Below are positions 26,795 to 36,701 of a stretch of DNA of 64,000 bases, one piece after another. Under the pieces are notes generated by a model. The model searched no databases. It was not told where the DNA came from and saw only the letters and a program-made list of their open reading frames with translations. This DNA is from Rhodanobacteraceae bacterium ZG21-1 (GTDB lineage Bacteria > Pseudomonadota > Gammaproteobacteria > Xanthomonadales > Rhodanobacteraceae): assembly GCA_021390615.1 (NCBI GenBank), contig JAJEJU010000024.1:496001-560000 (forward strand), given 5' to 3'. The position numbers and the translations under genes were made by a program. The stretch's first letter is position 1; each line of letters begins with the position of its first letter.

Positions 26795-27415
26795 ATGTAT
26801 CTCCCCACCGCTTTCAGGGAAACCCGCGTCGAAGCGCTGGATGCGCTGATGCGCGCCTATCCCTTCGCCACCGTGGTGATCACGGGCGCGGCCGGCCTGG
26901 CCGCCAACCACCTGCCGCTGGAGCGGGTGGGCGAGGCCCTGCACGGTCACGTGGCGCGCGGCAACGAGCTGGCGCGCATGGACGGCGCCGAGGTGCTGGC
27001 GATCTTCCACGGCCCGCAGGGCTACGTCAGCCCGAACTGGTATCCCAGCAAGCATGAAAGCGGACGCGAAGTGCCGACCTGGAACTATGCGGTGGTGCAG
27101 GTGCACGGGCGGCTGCGGGTGATCGAGGAGGCAGCCTGGCTGCGCGCCTTGCTGGAGCGCCTCACCGACCACCACGAAACCGGCCAGCCGCAGCCCTGGC
27201 GCGTCGACGACGCGCCGGCCGACCACACCGACAAGCTGCTGCGCGCCATCGTCGGCCTGGAGATCGCCATCGAGCGCATCGAGGGCAAGTTCAAGCTCAG
27301 CCAGAACCATCCGGCGGCCAACCGCGCGGGCGTGCTCGCCGGCCTGGGCGAGCGCGGCGGCGAAGGCGACGAGGCACTCGCCATGTGGATGACGGAGTGG
27401 GGGAGCAAGCCATGA
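26795..27415 (+). CDS. PaiB-family FMN-binding negative transcriptional regulator
   Basis: 206 residues. Motifs of the PaiB/FMN-binding split-barrel family: MYLPTAFRETRVEALDALM at the start, ANHLPLER, HGPQGYVSPNWYPSKHE, VPTWNYAVVQVHGR, and a C-terminal FKLSQNHPAANRAGV. Its role in arginine synthesis is unclear; it lies 13 bases after argF' and its stop overlaps the next start (ATGA), so it is probably in the operon. It may act as a flavin-linked regulator. Confidence 0.88.
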   Translation: MYLPTAFRETRVEALDALMRAYPFATVVITGAAGLAANHLPLERVGEALHGHVARGNELARMDGAEVLAIFHGPQGYVSPNWYPSKHESGREVPTWNYAVVQVHGRLRVIEEAAWLRALLERLTDHHETGQPQPWRVDDAPADHTDKLLRAIVGLEIAIERIEGKFKLSQNHPAANRAGVLAGLGERGGEGDEALAMWMTEWGSKP

Positions 27416-27885
27416 ATCATCGCCATCACTATCGTGTGGACGTGGAGTGGACCGGCAATCTCGGCAGCGGCACTTCCGGCTACCGCGCCTACGGCCGCGA
27501 TCACGTGATCCGCATCGAGGGCAAGCCGGAGCTGGCGGGCTCGGCCGATCCCACCTTCCGCGGCGACGCCGGCAAGCACAATCCCGAGGACATGCTGGTG
27601 ACGGCACTGTCCACCTGCCACATGCTGTCCTACCTGCACATGGCCACGGTGGCCGGCGTGGTGGTGCTCGCCTACACCGATGCCGCCGAGGGCAGCATGC
27701 AGACCGAAGGTGACGGCGGCCACTTCGTCGAAGTGGTGCTGCGTCCGGTGGTCACCATCAGCGCCGCCAGCGATCCGGCCAAGGCCGAGGCCGCGCACGA
27801 GGCGGCGCACCACGCCTGCTTCATCGCCAATTCGGTGAATTTTCCGGTGCGCTGCGAGCCGCGCACCATCGTCGAATCCGTTTGA
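27412..27885 (+). CDS. OsmC/Ohr-family protein
   Basis: 157 residues with the OsmC fold and both redox cysteines: [14 protein letters not shown] and [15 protein letters not shown]. These proteins reduce organic hydroperoxides. It belongs to the OsmC subgroup with [14 protein letters not shown] ahead of the first Cys. Starts inside the PaiB-like gene's stop (ATGA). Cotranscribed guest within the arginine cluster. Confidence 0.9.
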   Translation: MNHRHHYRVDVEWTGNLGSGTSGYRAYGRDHVIRIEGKPELAGSADPTFRGDAGKHNPEDMLVTALSTCHMLSYLHMATVAGVVVLAYTDAAEGSMQTEGDGGHFVEVVLRPVVTISAASDPAKAEAAHEAAHHACFIANSVNFPVRCEPRTIVESV

Positions 27886-27925
27886 CCGTTTTCCGTTTAG
27901 CCTTCCATTCCAGGATCTGCAAGCC

Positions 27926-29116
27926 ATGAGCAAAGACATCGTCCTCGCCTTCTCCGGTGGCCTCGACACCAGCTTCTGCGTGCCTTATCTGAAGGAGCGC
28001 GGCTGGGCCGTGCACACCGTGTTCGCCGACACCGGCGGCGTGGATGCCGAAGAGCGCGCCTACATCGAGGCGCGCGCGCATGAGCTGGGCGTCGCCAGCC
28101 ATCTCACCGTGGACGGCGGTCCGGCGATCTGGAACGGCTTCGTCAAGCCCTTCGTGTGGGCCGGCGAAGGCTACCAGGGCCAGTATCCGCTGCTGGTGTC
28201 CGACCGTTACCTGATCGTCGACGCGGCGATCAAGCGCGCCGGCGAGCTGGGCACCAAGGCGATCGCGCACGGCTGCACCGGCATGGGCAACGACCAGGTG
28301 CGCTTCGACCTGGCGGTGAAGGCGCTGGGCGACTACGAGATCGTGGCGCCGATCCGCGAGATCCAGAAGGAGCACACCCAGACCCGCGCTTACGAGCAGG
28401 CCTACCTGGAAGAGCGCGGCTTCGGCGTGCGCGCCAAGCAGAAGAGCTACACCATCAACGAGAATCTGCTTGGCGTGACTCTGTCCGGCGGCGAGATCGA
28501 TCACTGGAAGGCGCCGGGCGAGGGCGCCCGCGGCTGGTGCAAGCCGCGCGCCGAATGGCCGGCCGAGAAGCTCTCCGTGACGCTGGCCTTCGAGCAGGGC
28601 GTAGCGGTGTCGCTGAATGGCGAAAAGCTGCCCGGCGCCCAGCTGCTGGCCAAGCTCAACGCGCTGTTCGCCCCTTATGGGGTGGGCCGCGGCATGTATA
28701 CCGGCGACACCACCATCGGCCTGAAGGGTCGCATCGTGTATGAAGCGCCGGGCCTGATCTCGCTGCTGGCCGCGCACCGCGCGCTGGAGGAAGCGGTGCT
28801 GAGCAAGCAGCAGAACCGTTTCAAGCCGGACGTCGCGCGCAAGTGGGTGGAGGTGGTCTACGAAGGCTTCTTCCACGACCCGATCAAGACCGACCTGGAA
28901 GCCTTCCTCGCCTCCAGCCAGCGCTGCGTCAACGGCGAGGTGGTGCTGGAGACCGCCGGTGCCCAGGTGACCGCGGTGGAGGTGCGCTCGCCGCACATCC
29001 TCAACGCCAAGGGCGCCACCTATGCGCAGTCGGCCGACTGGGGCGTGGCCGAGGCCGAGGGCTTCATCAAGCTGTTCGGCATGAGCAGCACCTTGTGGGC
29101 CGAGGTGAACCGCTGA
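27926..29116 (+). CDS. argG: Argininosuccinate synthase
   Basis: Joins citrulline and aspartate with ATP to argininosuccinate. 396 residues, near the typical 400. The ATP pyrophosphatase loop [12 protein letters not shown], the citrulline/aspartate region [13 protein letters not shown], and [12 protein letters not shown] are present. It acts after argE', which regenerates free citrulline from the acetylated intermediate. Follows the osmC-like gene by 40 bases. Confidence 0.97.
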   Translation: MSKDIVLAFSGGLDTSFCVPYLKERGWAVHTVFADTGGVDAEERAYIEARAHELGVASHLTVDGGPAIWNGFVKPFVWAGEGYQGQYPLLVSDRYLIVDAAIKRAGELGTKAIAHGCTGMGNDQVRFDLAVKALGDYEIVAPIREIQKEHTQTRAYEQAYLEERGFGVRAKQKSYTINENLLGVTLSGGEIDHWKAPGEGARGWCKPRAEWPAEKLSVTLAFEQGVAVSLNGEKLPGAQLLAKLNALFAPYGVGRGMYTGDTTIGLKGRIVYEAPGLISLLAAHRALEEAVLSKQQNRFKPDVARKWVEVVYEGFFHDPIKTDLEAFLASSQRCVNGEVVLETAGAQVTAVEVRSPHILNAKGATYAQSADWGVAEAEGFIKLFGMSSTLWAEVNR

Positions 29117-29177
29117 TCCGCCGCGCCGGCGGCGGCGTCCCCGCCGTCGGCGCATCGCCGCTTCCAACGAGACCTGC

Positions 29178-29525
29178 ATGTCCGACGTCATCGCTCCCGT
29201 CGCCCGCCAGTTCGAGGCCTGCAACCGCCGCGACCTGCCGGCCTTCCTCGCCTGCTTCGCGGAAGATTTCCGCGCCTGTCGCATGCCGGCCGAGGCGCCG
29301 TCGCTGCGCGGCAAGGCGGCGCTGTCGGCGTTCTACGCCGAGCATCGCTTCAACCGCTCGGCGCTGCGCGCCGAACTGATCGCGCGCACCGTGCTGGACA
29401 GCCAGGCGTTCGACCATGAGCGCATCCATGGTCTGGGCGAGCAGCCGCTGGAGAGCGCGGCGGTGTTTGCGGTGGCCGCAGGCCAGATTACTACGGCGTG
29501 GCTCTGCTACGCCGAATCCGCATGA
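29178..29525 (+). CDS. NTF2-like (SnoaL/steroid isomerase-type) protein
   Basis: 115 residues with the NTF2-like cone fold: ARQFEACNRRDLPAFLACFAED at the start, RGKAALSAFYAEHRF, and AVAAGQITTAWLCY at the end. Function unknown. The stop overlaps the GNAT start (ATGA), so translation is coupled. Guest gene in the arginine cluster. Confidence 0.82.
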   Translation: MSDVIAPVARQFEACNRRDLPAFLACFAEDFRACRMPAEAPSLRGKAALSAFYAEHRFNRSALRAELIARTVLDSQAFDHERIHGLGEQPLESAAVFAVAAGQITTAWLCYAESA

Positions 29526-29989
29526 GCACGAGCATGTCTGCCACCCTGCGCATCAGCACCGACCGGAGCGAGCTGGACGTGGACGCGATCCATCGCTTCC
29601 TCGCCGGCGAGGCCTATTGGAGCCGCGGCATTCCGCGCGCGACAGTGGAGCGGGCCATCGCCGGCTCGCTGTGCTTCGGCGGCTACCTCGACGGGCAGCA
29701 GGTCGCCTTCGCGCGCGTGGTCAGCGACTACGCCACCTTCGCCTATCTCGCCGACGTGTTCGTGCTGACGGCCTACCGCGGCCGCGGCTATGCCAAGACG
29801 CTGATGGCGGCCGTGCTGGCTCATCCCGAGCTGCAGGGCCTGCGCCGTTTCAGCCTGGCCACCAGCGACGCGCATGCGCTGTACGCCACGTTCGGCTTCA
29901 CGGCGCCGGCGCGCCCCGAGACGCTGATGGAAAAACTCGTTCCGGACATCTATTCGCGCCACCAGGAACCCCATGAATTCCCTGCTTGA
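29522..29989 (+). CDS. GNAT-family N-acetyltransferase
   Basis: 155 residues of the small GNAT group: VDAIHRFLAGEAYWSRGIP, LADVFVLTAYRGRGYAKTL (acetyl-CoA loop RGRGYA) and ALYATFGFTAPARPE. Resembles uncharacterised GNATs sometimes found near arginine genes; substrate unknown. It overlaps argE by 17 bases at its end. Confidence 0.88.
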   Translation: MSTSMSATLRISTDRSELDVDAIHRFLAGEAYWSRGIPRATVERAIAGSLCFGGYLDGQQVAFARVVSDYATFAYLADVFVLTAYRGRGYAKTLMAAVLAHPELQGLRRFSLATSDAHALYATFGFTAPARPETLMEKLVPDIYSRHQEPHEFPA

Positions 29990-31112
29990 AGCCACCCTGA
30001 CTCATCTGCGCGCCCTGGTCGGCCACGACACGCGCAACCCGCCGCGTGCGATCGGCACCGGCGGCATCTTCGACTACCTGCGCGCCCAGCTGCCGGGTTT
30101 CGAGGTGACGGTGACCGATTACGGCGCCGGCGCAGTCACCTTGTACGCCGTGCGCGGCAAGCCGAAACACCTGTTCAACGTACACCTGGACACCGTGCCG
30201 GATTCGCCACACTGGAGCGCCAGCCCGTTCGAACTGCGGGTGAGCGCGGACCGCGCGATCGGCCTGGGCGCCTGCGACATCAAGGGCGCCGCTGCCGCGC
30301 TGCTGGCGGTGGCGAACGCCAGCGACGGTCCGATGGCCCTGCTGCTGTCCACCGACGAAGAGGCCAACGATGCGCGCTGCATCGCGGGCTTCCTGCGTGA
30401 GCCTGTCGCGGCCGGTTACGAGGCCGTGATCGTGGCCGAGCCGACCCGCGGCGAGGCGGTGCTGGCGCATCGCGGCATCCATTCGGTGCTGATGCGCTTC
30501 GCAGGCCATGCCGGGCATGCCTCGGGCGAGCAGAAGCTGGGCGACAGCGCGCTGCACCAGGCGGTGCGCTGGGGCGACGCTGCGCTGGATTTCGTCGCGG
30601 CCCAGGCGCATCACCGCTTCGGCGGCCTCACCGGGCTGCGCTTCAACATCGGCCGCATCGAGGGCGGCATCAAGGCCAACATGATCGCGCCCAGCGCGGA
30701 AGTGCGCTTCGGCTTCCGCCCGCTGCCGTCGATGGATCCCGCGCAGCTGCTGGCTGCGCTGCGCGGCCTGGGCGGCGTCGAGCCGGCCGAATTCAGCGAG
30801 ACCTTCCGCGGCGACTCGCTGCCGGCCGGCGACATCGCCAACGCCGAGGCGCGGCGGCTGGCCGCGCGCGACCTCGCCGACGAACTGGGCATCCCGGTGG
30901 GCAACGCGGTGGACTTCTGGACCGAGGCAGCGCTGTTCTCCGCTGCCGGGCGCACTGCCTTCGTCTACGGCCCCGGCGACATCGCGCAGGCGCACACCGC
31001 CGACGAGTGGGTGGCGCTGGATCAGCTGCAGCAATACGTGGAAACCATTCACCGCATCGTCGAGCAGGGCAGCCTGGAACGGTCGCCGCTCGCTACTCGC
31101 GGTCAGGGATGA
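29973..31112 (+). CDS. argE: Acetylornithine/N-acetylcitrulline deacetylase
   Basis: M20 zinc peptidase-family deacetylase, 379 residues. Metal and catalytic motifs: NVHLDTVPDS, GACDIKGAAAALL, LLLSTDEEANDARC, and EPTRGEAVLAHRG. In the AOTCase pathway the substrate should be N-acetyl-L-citrulline, as shown for the Xanthomonas enzyme; the assignment is inferred from the pathway. Lies between a GNAT gene it overlaps and the fused argB. Confidence 0.93.
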   Translation: MNSLLEATLTHLRALVGHDTRNPPRAIGTGGIFDYLRAQLPGFEVTVTDYGAGAVTLYAVRGKPKHLFNVHLDTVPDSPHWSASPFELRVSADRAIGLGACDIKGAAAALLAVANASDGPMALLLSTDEEANDARCIAGFLREPVAAGYEAVIVAEPTRGEAVLAHRGIHSVLMRFAGHAGHASGEQKLGDSALHQAVRWGDAALDFVAAQAHHRFGGLTGLRFNIGRIEGGIKANMIAPSAEVRFGFRPLPSMDPAQLLAALRGLGGVEPAEFSETFRGDSLPAGDIANAEARRLAARDLADELGIPVGNAVDFWTEAALFSAAGRTAFVYGPGDIAQAHTADEWVALDQLQQYVETIHRIVEQGSLERSPLATRGQG

Positions 31113-31124
31113 GCGCAAAGGAAC

Positions 31125-32447
31125 ATGAACGTGGAAACCCATAAGAACACCCGCCAGACCATCGTGCGCCTGCTCTCGGCGATGGGCAGCGCGAAGGAAA
31201 TCCAGCAGTACCTGAAGCGCTTCTCCCAGCTCGACGCCAAGCGCTTCGCGGTGGTCAAGGTCGGCGGCGCGGTGCTGCGCGACGAGCTGGCCGACCTCAC
31301 GTCCTCGCTGACCTTCCTGCAGCAGGTGGGGCTGACCCCGATCGTGCTGCACGGCGCCGGTCCGCAGCTGGACGTGGAGCTGTCCGCCGCCGGCATCCAG
31401 AAGCAGACCGTCAACGGCCTGCGCGTGACCAGCCCGCAAGCGCTGGCGATCGTGCGCCGCGTGTTCCAGGAGCAGAACCTCAAGCTGGTCGAGGCGCTGC
31501 AGTCGATGGACACCCGCGCCACCTCGGTGCCCTCGGGCGTGTTCACCTCCAGCTATCTCGATCGCGAGGTCTACGGCCTGGTCGGCAAGGTGGAAAGCAT
31601 CAACCTGGCGCCGATCGAGGCCAGCCTGCGCGCTGGTTCGATCCCGGTGATCGCCAGCCTGGGCGAGACCGCCGAAGGGCAGATCCTCAACATCAACGCC
31701 GACTTCGCCGCCAACGAGCTGGTGCGCGTGCTGCAGCCGTACAAGATCGTGTTCCTCACCGGCACCGGCGGCCTGCTCGACGACCAGGGCAAGGTCATCG
31801 ACTCGATCAACCTGAGCACCGAGTACGAGCATCTGATGGCGCAGCCGTGGATCAACGGCGGCATGCGCGTGAAGATCGAGCAGATCGCCGATCTGCTGGG
31901 GCATCTGCCGCTCACCTCGTCGGTATCGATCACCCGGCCGTCCGAACTGGCCAAGGAACTGTTCACTCACAAGGGTTCCGGCACCCTGGTACGGCGCGGC
32001 GAGAAGGTGCTGCGCTTCACCTCGTGGGACGGCGTCGACCTGCAGCGCATGCGCACCCTGATCGAGTCGAGCTTCGGCCGCACCCTGGTGTCCGACTACT
32101 TCGAGCGCACCACGCCGTATCGTATTTACGTCAGCGAGAACTACCGCACCGCGATGATTCTCACCGAAGAGGGCGGCCTGCCATATCTGGACAAGTTCGC
32201 CGTGCTCGACGACGCCCAGGGCGAAGGCCTGGGGCGCGCGGTATGGCAGGTGATGCGCGAAGAGAATCCCAAGCTGTTCTGGCGCTCGCGCCATCACAAC
32301 CAGGTCAACATCTTCTACTACGCCGAGTCGGACGGCTGCTTCAAGCAGCCGCGCTGGAAAGTGTTCTGGTACGGCATCGACGACTTCGCCACCATCGAGC
32401 GATGCGTGGCCCACTGCGCGCAGCGCCAACCGACCCTGGTGGACTGA
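31125..32447 (+). CDS. argB: Bifunctional N-acetylglutamate synthase/kinase (NAGS-K)
   Basis: 440 residues: an amino-acid kinase domain (about 40-285, [42 protein letters not shown]) fused to a C-terminal GNAT domain (about 290-440, [19 protein letters not shown] and [20 protein letters not shown]). Such fused proteins of Xanthomonas resemble vertebrate NAGS and catalyse both the first and second steps of arginine synthesis. No separate argA or argJ is present in this cluster, which fits. Probable feedback target of arginine. Confidence 0.95.
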   Translation: MNVETHKNTRQTIVRLLSAMGSAKEIQQYLKRFSQLDAKRFAVVKVGGAVLRDELADLTSSLTFLQQVGLTPIVLHGAGPQLDVELSAAGIQKQTVNGLRVTSPQALAIVRRVFQEQNLKLVEALQSMDTRATSVPSGVFTSSYLDREVYGLVGKVESINLAPIEASLRAGSIPVIASLGETAEGQILNINADFAANELVRVLQPYKIVFLTGTGGLLDDQGKVIDSINLSTEYEHLMAQPWINGGMRVKIEQIADLLGHLPLTSSVSITRPSELAKELFTHKGSGTLVRRGEKVLRFTSWDGVDLQRMRTLIESSFGRTLVSDYFERTTPYRIYVSENYRTAMILTEEGGLPYLDKFAVLDDAQGEGLGRAVWQVMREENPKLFWRSRHHNQVNIFYYAESDGCFKQPRWKVFWYGIDDFATIERCVAHCAQRQPTLVD

Positions 32448-32449
32448 AC

Positions 32450-33058
32450 ATGCCGACCTTCCTCACCCCGATCGCCCTGCAAGGCCAGCACGTGCGGCTG
32501 GAACCGCTCGCCGCCGATCACGCCGAAGCGCTGCGCCGGGCCGCGGCGGACGGCGAGCTGTGGAAGCTGTGGTTCACCGGCGTGCCCGACGCCGCCAGCA
32601 TGGACGCCTATATCCAGGAAGCATTGGCCGCGCAGCAGGCAGATCGTGCGCTGGCCTTCGTGGTGCGCCGCGCCGACGACGGCGCCGTGCTCGGCACCAC
32701 CCGTTACTGCAACGCCGAGCCGGCGCACCGGCGGCTGGAGATCGGCTACACCTGGTATGCCGCGAGCGCGCAGCGCACCGCGGCGAACACCGAAACCAAG
32801 CTGCTGCTGCTGCGGCACGCCTTCGAGACCATGCATTGCATCGCGGTGGAATTCCGCACGCACTGGCTCAACCTGCGCTCGCGCGCCGCGATCGCGCGGC
32901 TGGGCGCCAAGCAGGACGGCGTACTGCGCAACCATCGGCTGATGCCGGACGGCAGCTATCGCGACAGCGTGGTGTTCTCGATTGTCGAGGCGGAATGGCT
33001 GTCGGTGAAGCAGCATTTGATGTTCCGGCTGGCGCAGGGGGGCGGGGATGCGGGCTAG
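32450..33058 (+). CDS. GNAT-family acetyltransferase
   Basis: 202 residues, RimJ/RimL-like: LQGQHVRLEPLAADHAEALR at the start, RLEIGYTWYAASAQRTAANT, and HWLNLRSRAAIARLGAKQD near 150. Substrate not predictable; relatives modify protein N termini or small amines. It starts two bases after argB and is the last gene before a 1.2-kb repeat-filled gap. Confidence 0.88.
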   Translation: MPTFLTPIALQGQHVRLEPLAADHAEALRRAAADGELWKLWFTGVPDAASMDAYIQEALAAQQADRALAFVVRRADDGAVLGTTRYCNAEPAHRRLEIGYTWYAASAQRTAANTETKLLLLRHAFETMHCIAVEFRTHWLNLRSRAAIARLGAKQDGVLRNHRLMPDGSYRDSVVFSIVEAEWLSVKQHLMFRLAQGGGDAG

Positions 33059-33180
33059 CCGCGCCGGTCGGGCCGTTCCGGGTTGCGCTTGCGCGAGCGG
33101 TTTGGCGCGTTCGTGGGCGGAGGTTGTGCTTGCGCGGGGTGGCTTGGGTTTTGGGGGCCTGAGGGCGTCTGGGTTGCTGT

Positions 33181-33318
33181 CGCGAGATGGCCAACCTTTG
33201 GTTGCATCTTCGCCTGCCTGCCGGCGGCTGGGTCGGATTCCCGTGCTGCCGCCGCAGCTCGGGCGACTTTCGCGAGATGGCCAGCCTTTAGCTGGGTTTT
33301 CGTCCGCCTGCCGGCGGC
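33181..33318. repeat. 48-bp direct repeat, two copies 90 bases apart
   Basis: 33181-33228 and 33271-33318 share CGCGAGATGGCC, a CCTTT-containing middle and a CCTGCCGGCGGC end, with a few differences. The second copy is the start of the large inverted-repeat arm A. Confidence 0.75.
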
Positions 33319-33565
33319 CGAGCTACTTCTCTTTGCTTGTCCAAAGAGAAGTAGCCCAGAGAAACGACACCCCGGTGCAGCGCTCTCCGGGCATCCTGCC
33401 CTGCGAGTCCGTGAGGTCCGGCCGGGCTTTTCGACGGGGCTCCTGCCCCGGCGAAAAGGGCTCGGCCTCCCTGCCGAGCCCCCTGCGGGCCTGCTCGTCC
33501 GAACCTCACCGCCGCACAAGGGCCCTGGCAGAGCAGCGCGCTTCCTGCGCGCACTTTTTGGAAGA
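33240..33565 (+). repeat. Structured intergenic repeat, arm A of an inverted pair
   Basis: About 320 bases repeated in inverted orientation at 33780-34095. Its landmark is the hairpin CTACTTCTCTTTG (33323-33335)/CAAAGAGAAGTAG (33342-33354). Downstream it has nested hairpins CTTTTCG...CGAAAAG around GGGGCTCCTGCCCC and GGCTCGGC...GCCGAGCC. Open frames across it are Arg/Pro-rich and unlikely to be genes. The family recurs at 50.2-50.9 kb. Confidence 0.85.
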
Positions 33566-33779
33566 GCTGAAGCAAAGCTCAAAGGCGACCCCGACTTCGA
33601 TCCAAGCTCAAGCTCAAGCTGAAATTCTGACTCAAGCTTTGGCTTCGACCACGACCACGACCCGAACTCCTTCGACGCTGATATCAGAGCTACGGCTAAT
33701 ACTTACGTTGAAGCCCGAAAGCAAAACCGAGCCAGAGAAGACGCACGCCGCATTGCTTCACCGCCGCGTAGCGGCGCCC
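33566..33779. other. Spacer between the two inverted repeat arms
   Basis: 214 bases without a gene. It has short runs of AAGCTC (33611-33620 region) and GACCAC repeats, and lower G+C than the surrounding DNA. Confidence 0.6.
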
Positions 33780-34095
33780 CAAGTGCGCGCCGGGAGCGCG
33801 CTGCTCTGCCCGGGGCCCCTTGGCGGTGGCGAGGCTCGGCCGAGCAGGCCCCGTCAGGGGGACTCGGCAGGACGCCGAGTCCTTTTCGCCGGGGCAGGAG
33901 CCCCGTCGAAAAGCCCGGGCGAGCCTCGTGGACCCGCAGGGCAGGATGCCCAGAGGGCGCCGCCTCGGGGTGTCGTTTCTCTGGGCTACTTCTCTTTGGA
34001 CAAGCAAAGAGAAGTAGTTCGGCCGCCGGCAGGCGGACGAAACCCAGGCCAGTTTGCGAAAGTCGCTAGGACCGCGGCAGCGGCTCGGTGCCTGA
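33780..34095 (-). repeat. Structured intergenic repeat, arm B (inverted copy)
   Basis: Inverted copy of 33240-33565, with the same hairpin CTACTTCTCTTTG (33986-33998)/CAAAGAGAAGTAG (34005-34017) and the CTTTTCG...CGAAAAG and GACTCGGC...GCCGAGTC stems. The two arms could form a very long cruciform or RNA hairpin. It ends about 170 bases before argC; argC has no obvious promoter of its own. Confidence 0.85.
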
Positions 34096-34263
34096 GCAAT
34101 CCTGCGGCAGCAGAGCAGGAGCCAGCAGACGCACGAAATCAAAGCCTACCGGCGAGATTAGCTAAGCCCGCAGCTGCGCCCCGAGCCCCGAGCCAGCTTG
34201 CAAAGGCCCTCTTATCCAAAGCCTTTTTGCGTACATCTCTTGCCCCCCATTCGAGCCCCCGTC

Positions 34264-35226
34264 ATGACTAAATCCATCGGCATCGTCGGCGCCCGCGGCC
34301 ATACCGGCGCGGAACTGATCCGGCTGATCTCGGCGCAGCCGGCGCTGGAGCTGGCCTTCGTGTCCTCGCGCGAATTGGCCGGTCAGCGCGTGAGCGAGCA
34401 CAGCGACGCCTATGCGGGCGAGCTGCGCTACGAGGCTCTCGAGCCGGAAGCGGTGGCAGCCAAGCGCGCCGACGTGGTGATCCTGGCGCTGCCCAACGGC
34501 AAGGCCGCACCCTATGTGGCGGCGATCGAGGCGGCGGCGCCGGACACCTTGCTGCTGGATCTGTCGGCCGATTATCGCTTTGACGCGAGCTGGTACTACG
34601 GCCTGCCCGAGCTGACCCGCGATCGCTGGCGCGGCGAGAAGCGCATCAGCAATCCCGGCTGCTACGCCACCGCGATCCAGCTGTCGATCGCGCCGCTGAA
34701 GGATCTGCTGGCGGCGCCGCCGGTGTGTTTCGGCGTGTCCGGCTATTCGGGCGCGGGCACCACGCCGTCGGACAAGAACGATCCGGAGAAGCTGCGCGAC
34801 AACCTGATGCCGTACTCGCTCACCGGCCACACGCACGAGAAGGAAGCCAGCCGCCACCTCGGCGTGCCGGTGGAATTCATGCCGCACGTGGCGCAGTACT
34901 TCCGTGGGCTCACCGTCACCACCAATCTGTACCTGGCGCGTCCGCTGAAGCGTGAGGATGTGCTGGCGCGCTTCCGTCACGCCTACGACGCCGAGCCGCT
35001 GGTGCGCGTGCTGGACGAAGCGCCGTGGGTGAGCCGCATCGCGCACCGGCACCACGCCGAGGTCGGCGGTTTCGCGCTGTCGGCCGACGGCAAGCGGGTG
35101 GTGGTGGTGGCCACGCTGGACAACCTGCTGAAGGGCGCGGCTACCCAGGCCATGCAGAACATCAATCGCGCCATCGGCAGCCCCGAGCTGGTCGGCATTC
35201 CGCTGGACGACGCGCCGCGACCGTGA
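34264..35226 (+). CDS. argC: N-acetyl-gamma-glutamyl-phosphate reductase
   Basis: NADPH-dependent reductase of the third arginine step, 320 residues. Nucleotide-binding [18 protein letters not shown] at the N-terminus, catalytic cysteine in [14 protein letters not shown], and the C-terminal [14 protein letters not shown] segment. It is separated from the upstream arginine genes by the repeat-rich gap; distance and repeats suggest its own promoter. Confidence 0.96.
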   Translation: MTKSIGIVGARGHTGAELIRLISAQPALELAFVSSRELAGQRVSEHSDAYAGELRYEALEPEAVAAKRADVVILALPNGKAAPYVAAIEAAAPDTLLLDLSADYRFDASWYYGLPELTRDRWRGEKRISNPGCYATAIQLSIAPLKDLLAAPPVCFGVSGYSGAGTTPSDKNDPEKLRDNLMPYSLTGHTHEKEASRHLGVPVEFMPHVAQYFRGLTVTTNLYLARPLKREDVLARFRHAYDAEPLVRVLDEAPWVSRIAHRHHAEVGGFALSADGKRVVVVATLDNLLKGAATQAMQNINRAIGSPELVGIPLDDAPRP

Positions 35227-35278
35227 AGCGGCCTCGCGCTGCTTCGCCGTCGTTCCCTCGTCCACTGGAGTCCACGCC

Positions 35279-36604
35279 ATGCGTCTGTCGCAGTATCTCT
35301 TGCCCACCCTCAAGGAAAATCCCGCCGAGGCGCAGATCGCCTCGCACCGCCTGATGCTGCGAGCCGGCCTGATCCGGCAGGAGGCGGCCGGCATCTATGC
35401 CTGGCTGCCGCTGGGTCTGCGCGTGCTGCGCAAAGTCGAGCGCATCGTGCGCGAGGAGATGGATCGTGCCGGCGCGGTCGAGCTGCTGATGCCGACCCTG
35501 CAGCTGGCCGAGTTGTGGCGCGAGAGCGGCCGCTATGACGCCTATGGCCCGGAGATGTTGCGCATCGTCGATCGGCACGAGCGCGAGCTGCTGTACGGGC
35601 CGACCAACGAGGAAATGATCACCGAGATTTTCCGCGGCTACGTGCATTCCTACCGCAGCCTGCCGCTGACCCTGTACCAGGTGCAGTGGAAGTTCCGCGA
35701 CGAGCAGCGGCCGCGCTTCGGCGTGATGCGCGGCCGCGAGTTCCTGATGAAGGACGGCTATTCGTTCGACCTCGACGAGGCGTCCGCGCGGCGTTCCTAC
35801 CAGCGCATGTTCGTCGCCTATCTGCGCATGTTCGCGCGCATGGGCCTGCGTGCGATCCCGATGCGCGCCGAGACCGGCCCGATCGGCGGCGACCTGTCGC
35901 ACGAATTCATCGTGCTGGCGCAGACCGGCGAGTCGGCGGTGTATTGCGACCAGGCCCTGCTGGAGTTGCCGGTGCCCGGCGCGGACGTGGACTACGGCGG
36001 CGAATTGGACGCGCTGATCGCGCCGTGGACCGCGCCCTACGCGGCCACCGAGGACGTGCACGACGCTGCGCGCTTCGAGTGCGAAGTGCCGCTCGAGCGC
36101 CGCGTGCTGGCGCGCGGCATCGAGGTCGGCCAGATCTTCTACTACGGCACCAAGTACTCGCTGCCGATGAAGGCGCTGGTGACCGGCCCCGACGGTGTCG
36201 AGCGGCCGGTGCACGGCGGCTGCTACGGGGTCGGCGTGTCGCGCCTGCTCGGCGCGATCATCGAGGCCTGCCACGACGAGCAAGGCATCGTCTGGCCTGA
36301 GGCGGTGGCGCCGTATCGGGTGGGATTGGTCAACCTGAAGGTGGGCGACGCGCGCAGCGACGCCGCCTGCGCAGCGATCCAGGCGCGGCTGGCGCAGGCC
36401 GGCATCGAGGTGCTGTACGACGATACCGACGAACGCGCCGGCGCCAAGTTCGCCAAGATGGACCTGATCGGCCTGCCGTGGCAGCTGATCGTGGGGCCGC
36501 GCGGACTGGAGGCTGGTACGGTCGAGCTGAAGCAGCGCGCCGGCGGCGAGCGCCGTGAGTTGAGCGTGGAGGCGGCGCTGGCCGCCTTGGGCGCCGCGCC
36601 ATGA
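35279..36604 (+). CDS. proS: Prolyl-tRNA synthetase, short type without editing insertion
   Basis: Class II synthetase, 441 residues. The bacterial type of gammaproteobacteria (about 570 residues) carries a large editing INS domain between motifs 2 and 3; here motif 2 ([20 protein letters not shown]) and motif 3 ([15 protein letters not shown]) are joined directly, as in alphaproteobacteria. N-terminus [18 protein letters not shown] also resembles them. C-terminal anticodon-binding domain is present ([17 protein letters not shown]). Lacking INS, it may not clear mis-charged Ala-tRNAPro alone. Lies between argC and argH. Confidence 0.9.
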   Translation: MRLSQYLLPTLKENPAEAQIASHRLMLRAGLIRQEAAGIYAWLPLGLRVLRKVERIVREEMDRAGAVELLMPTLQLAELWRESGRYDAYGPEMLRIVDRHERELLYGPTNEEMITEIFRGYVHSYRSLPLTLYQVQWKFRDEQRPRFGVMRGREFLMKDGYSFDLDEASARRSYQRMFVAYLRMFARMGLRAIPMRAETGPIGGDLSHEFIVLAQTGESAVYCDQALLELPVPGADVDYGGELDALIAPWTAPYAATEDVHDAARFECEVPLERRVLARGIEVGQIFYYGTKYSLPMKALVTGPDGVERPVHGGCYGVGVSRLLGAIIEACHDEQGIVWPEAVAPYRVGLVNLKVGDARSDAACAAIQARLAQAGIEVLYDDTDERAGAKFAKMDLIGLPWQLIVGPRGLEAGTVELKQRAGGERRELSVEAALAALGAAP

Positions 36605-36701
36605 GCCGAACCGCCATCAACGTCTTGCCGCGGCGACTTACCTCGCCGCGGCATTCCGATCGACATCGTATCGACAAGCATTCATCAGACAGGCCATCAG
36701 C

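Noticed and set aside
29898-32429. Minus-strand open frame of about 840 codons over argE and argB
   Set aside because: Shadow of highly conserved arginine genes; no domain logic in the translation.
33048-34271. Arg/Pro-rich + strand frame of about 400 codons across the repeats
   Set aside because: Composed of inverted repeat sequence; the same pattern appears in several frames and is not protein-like.
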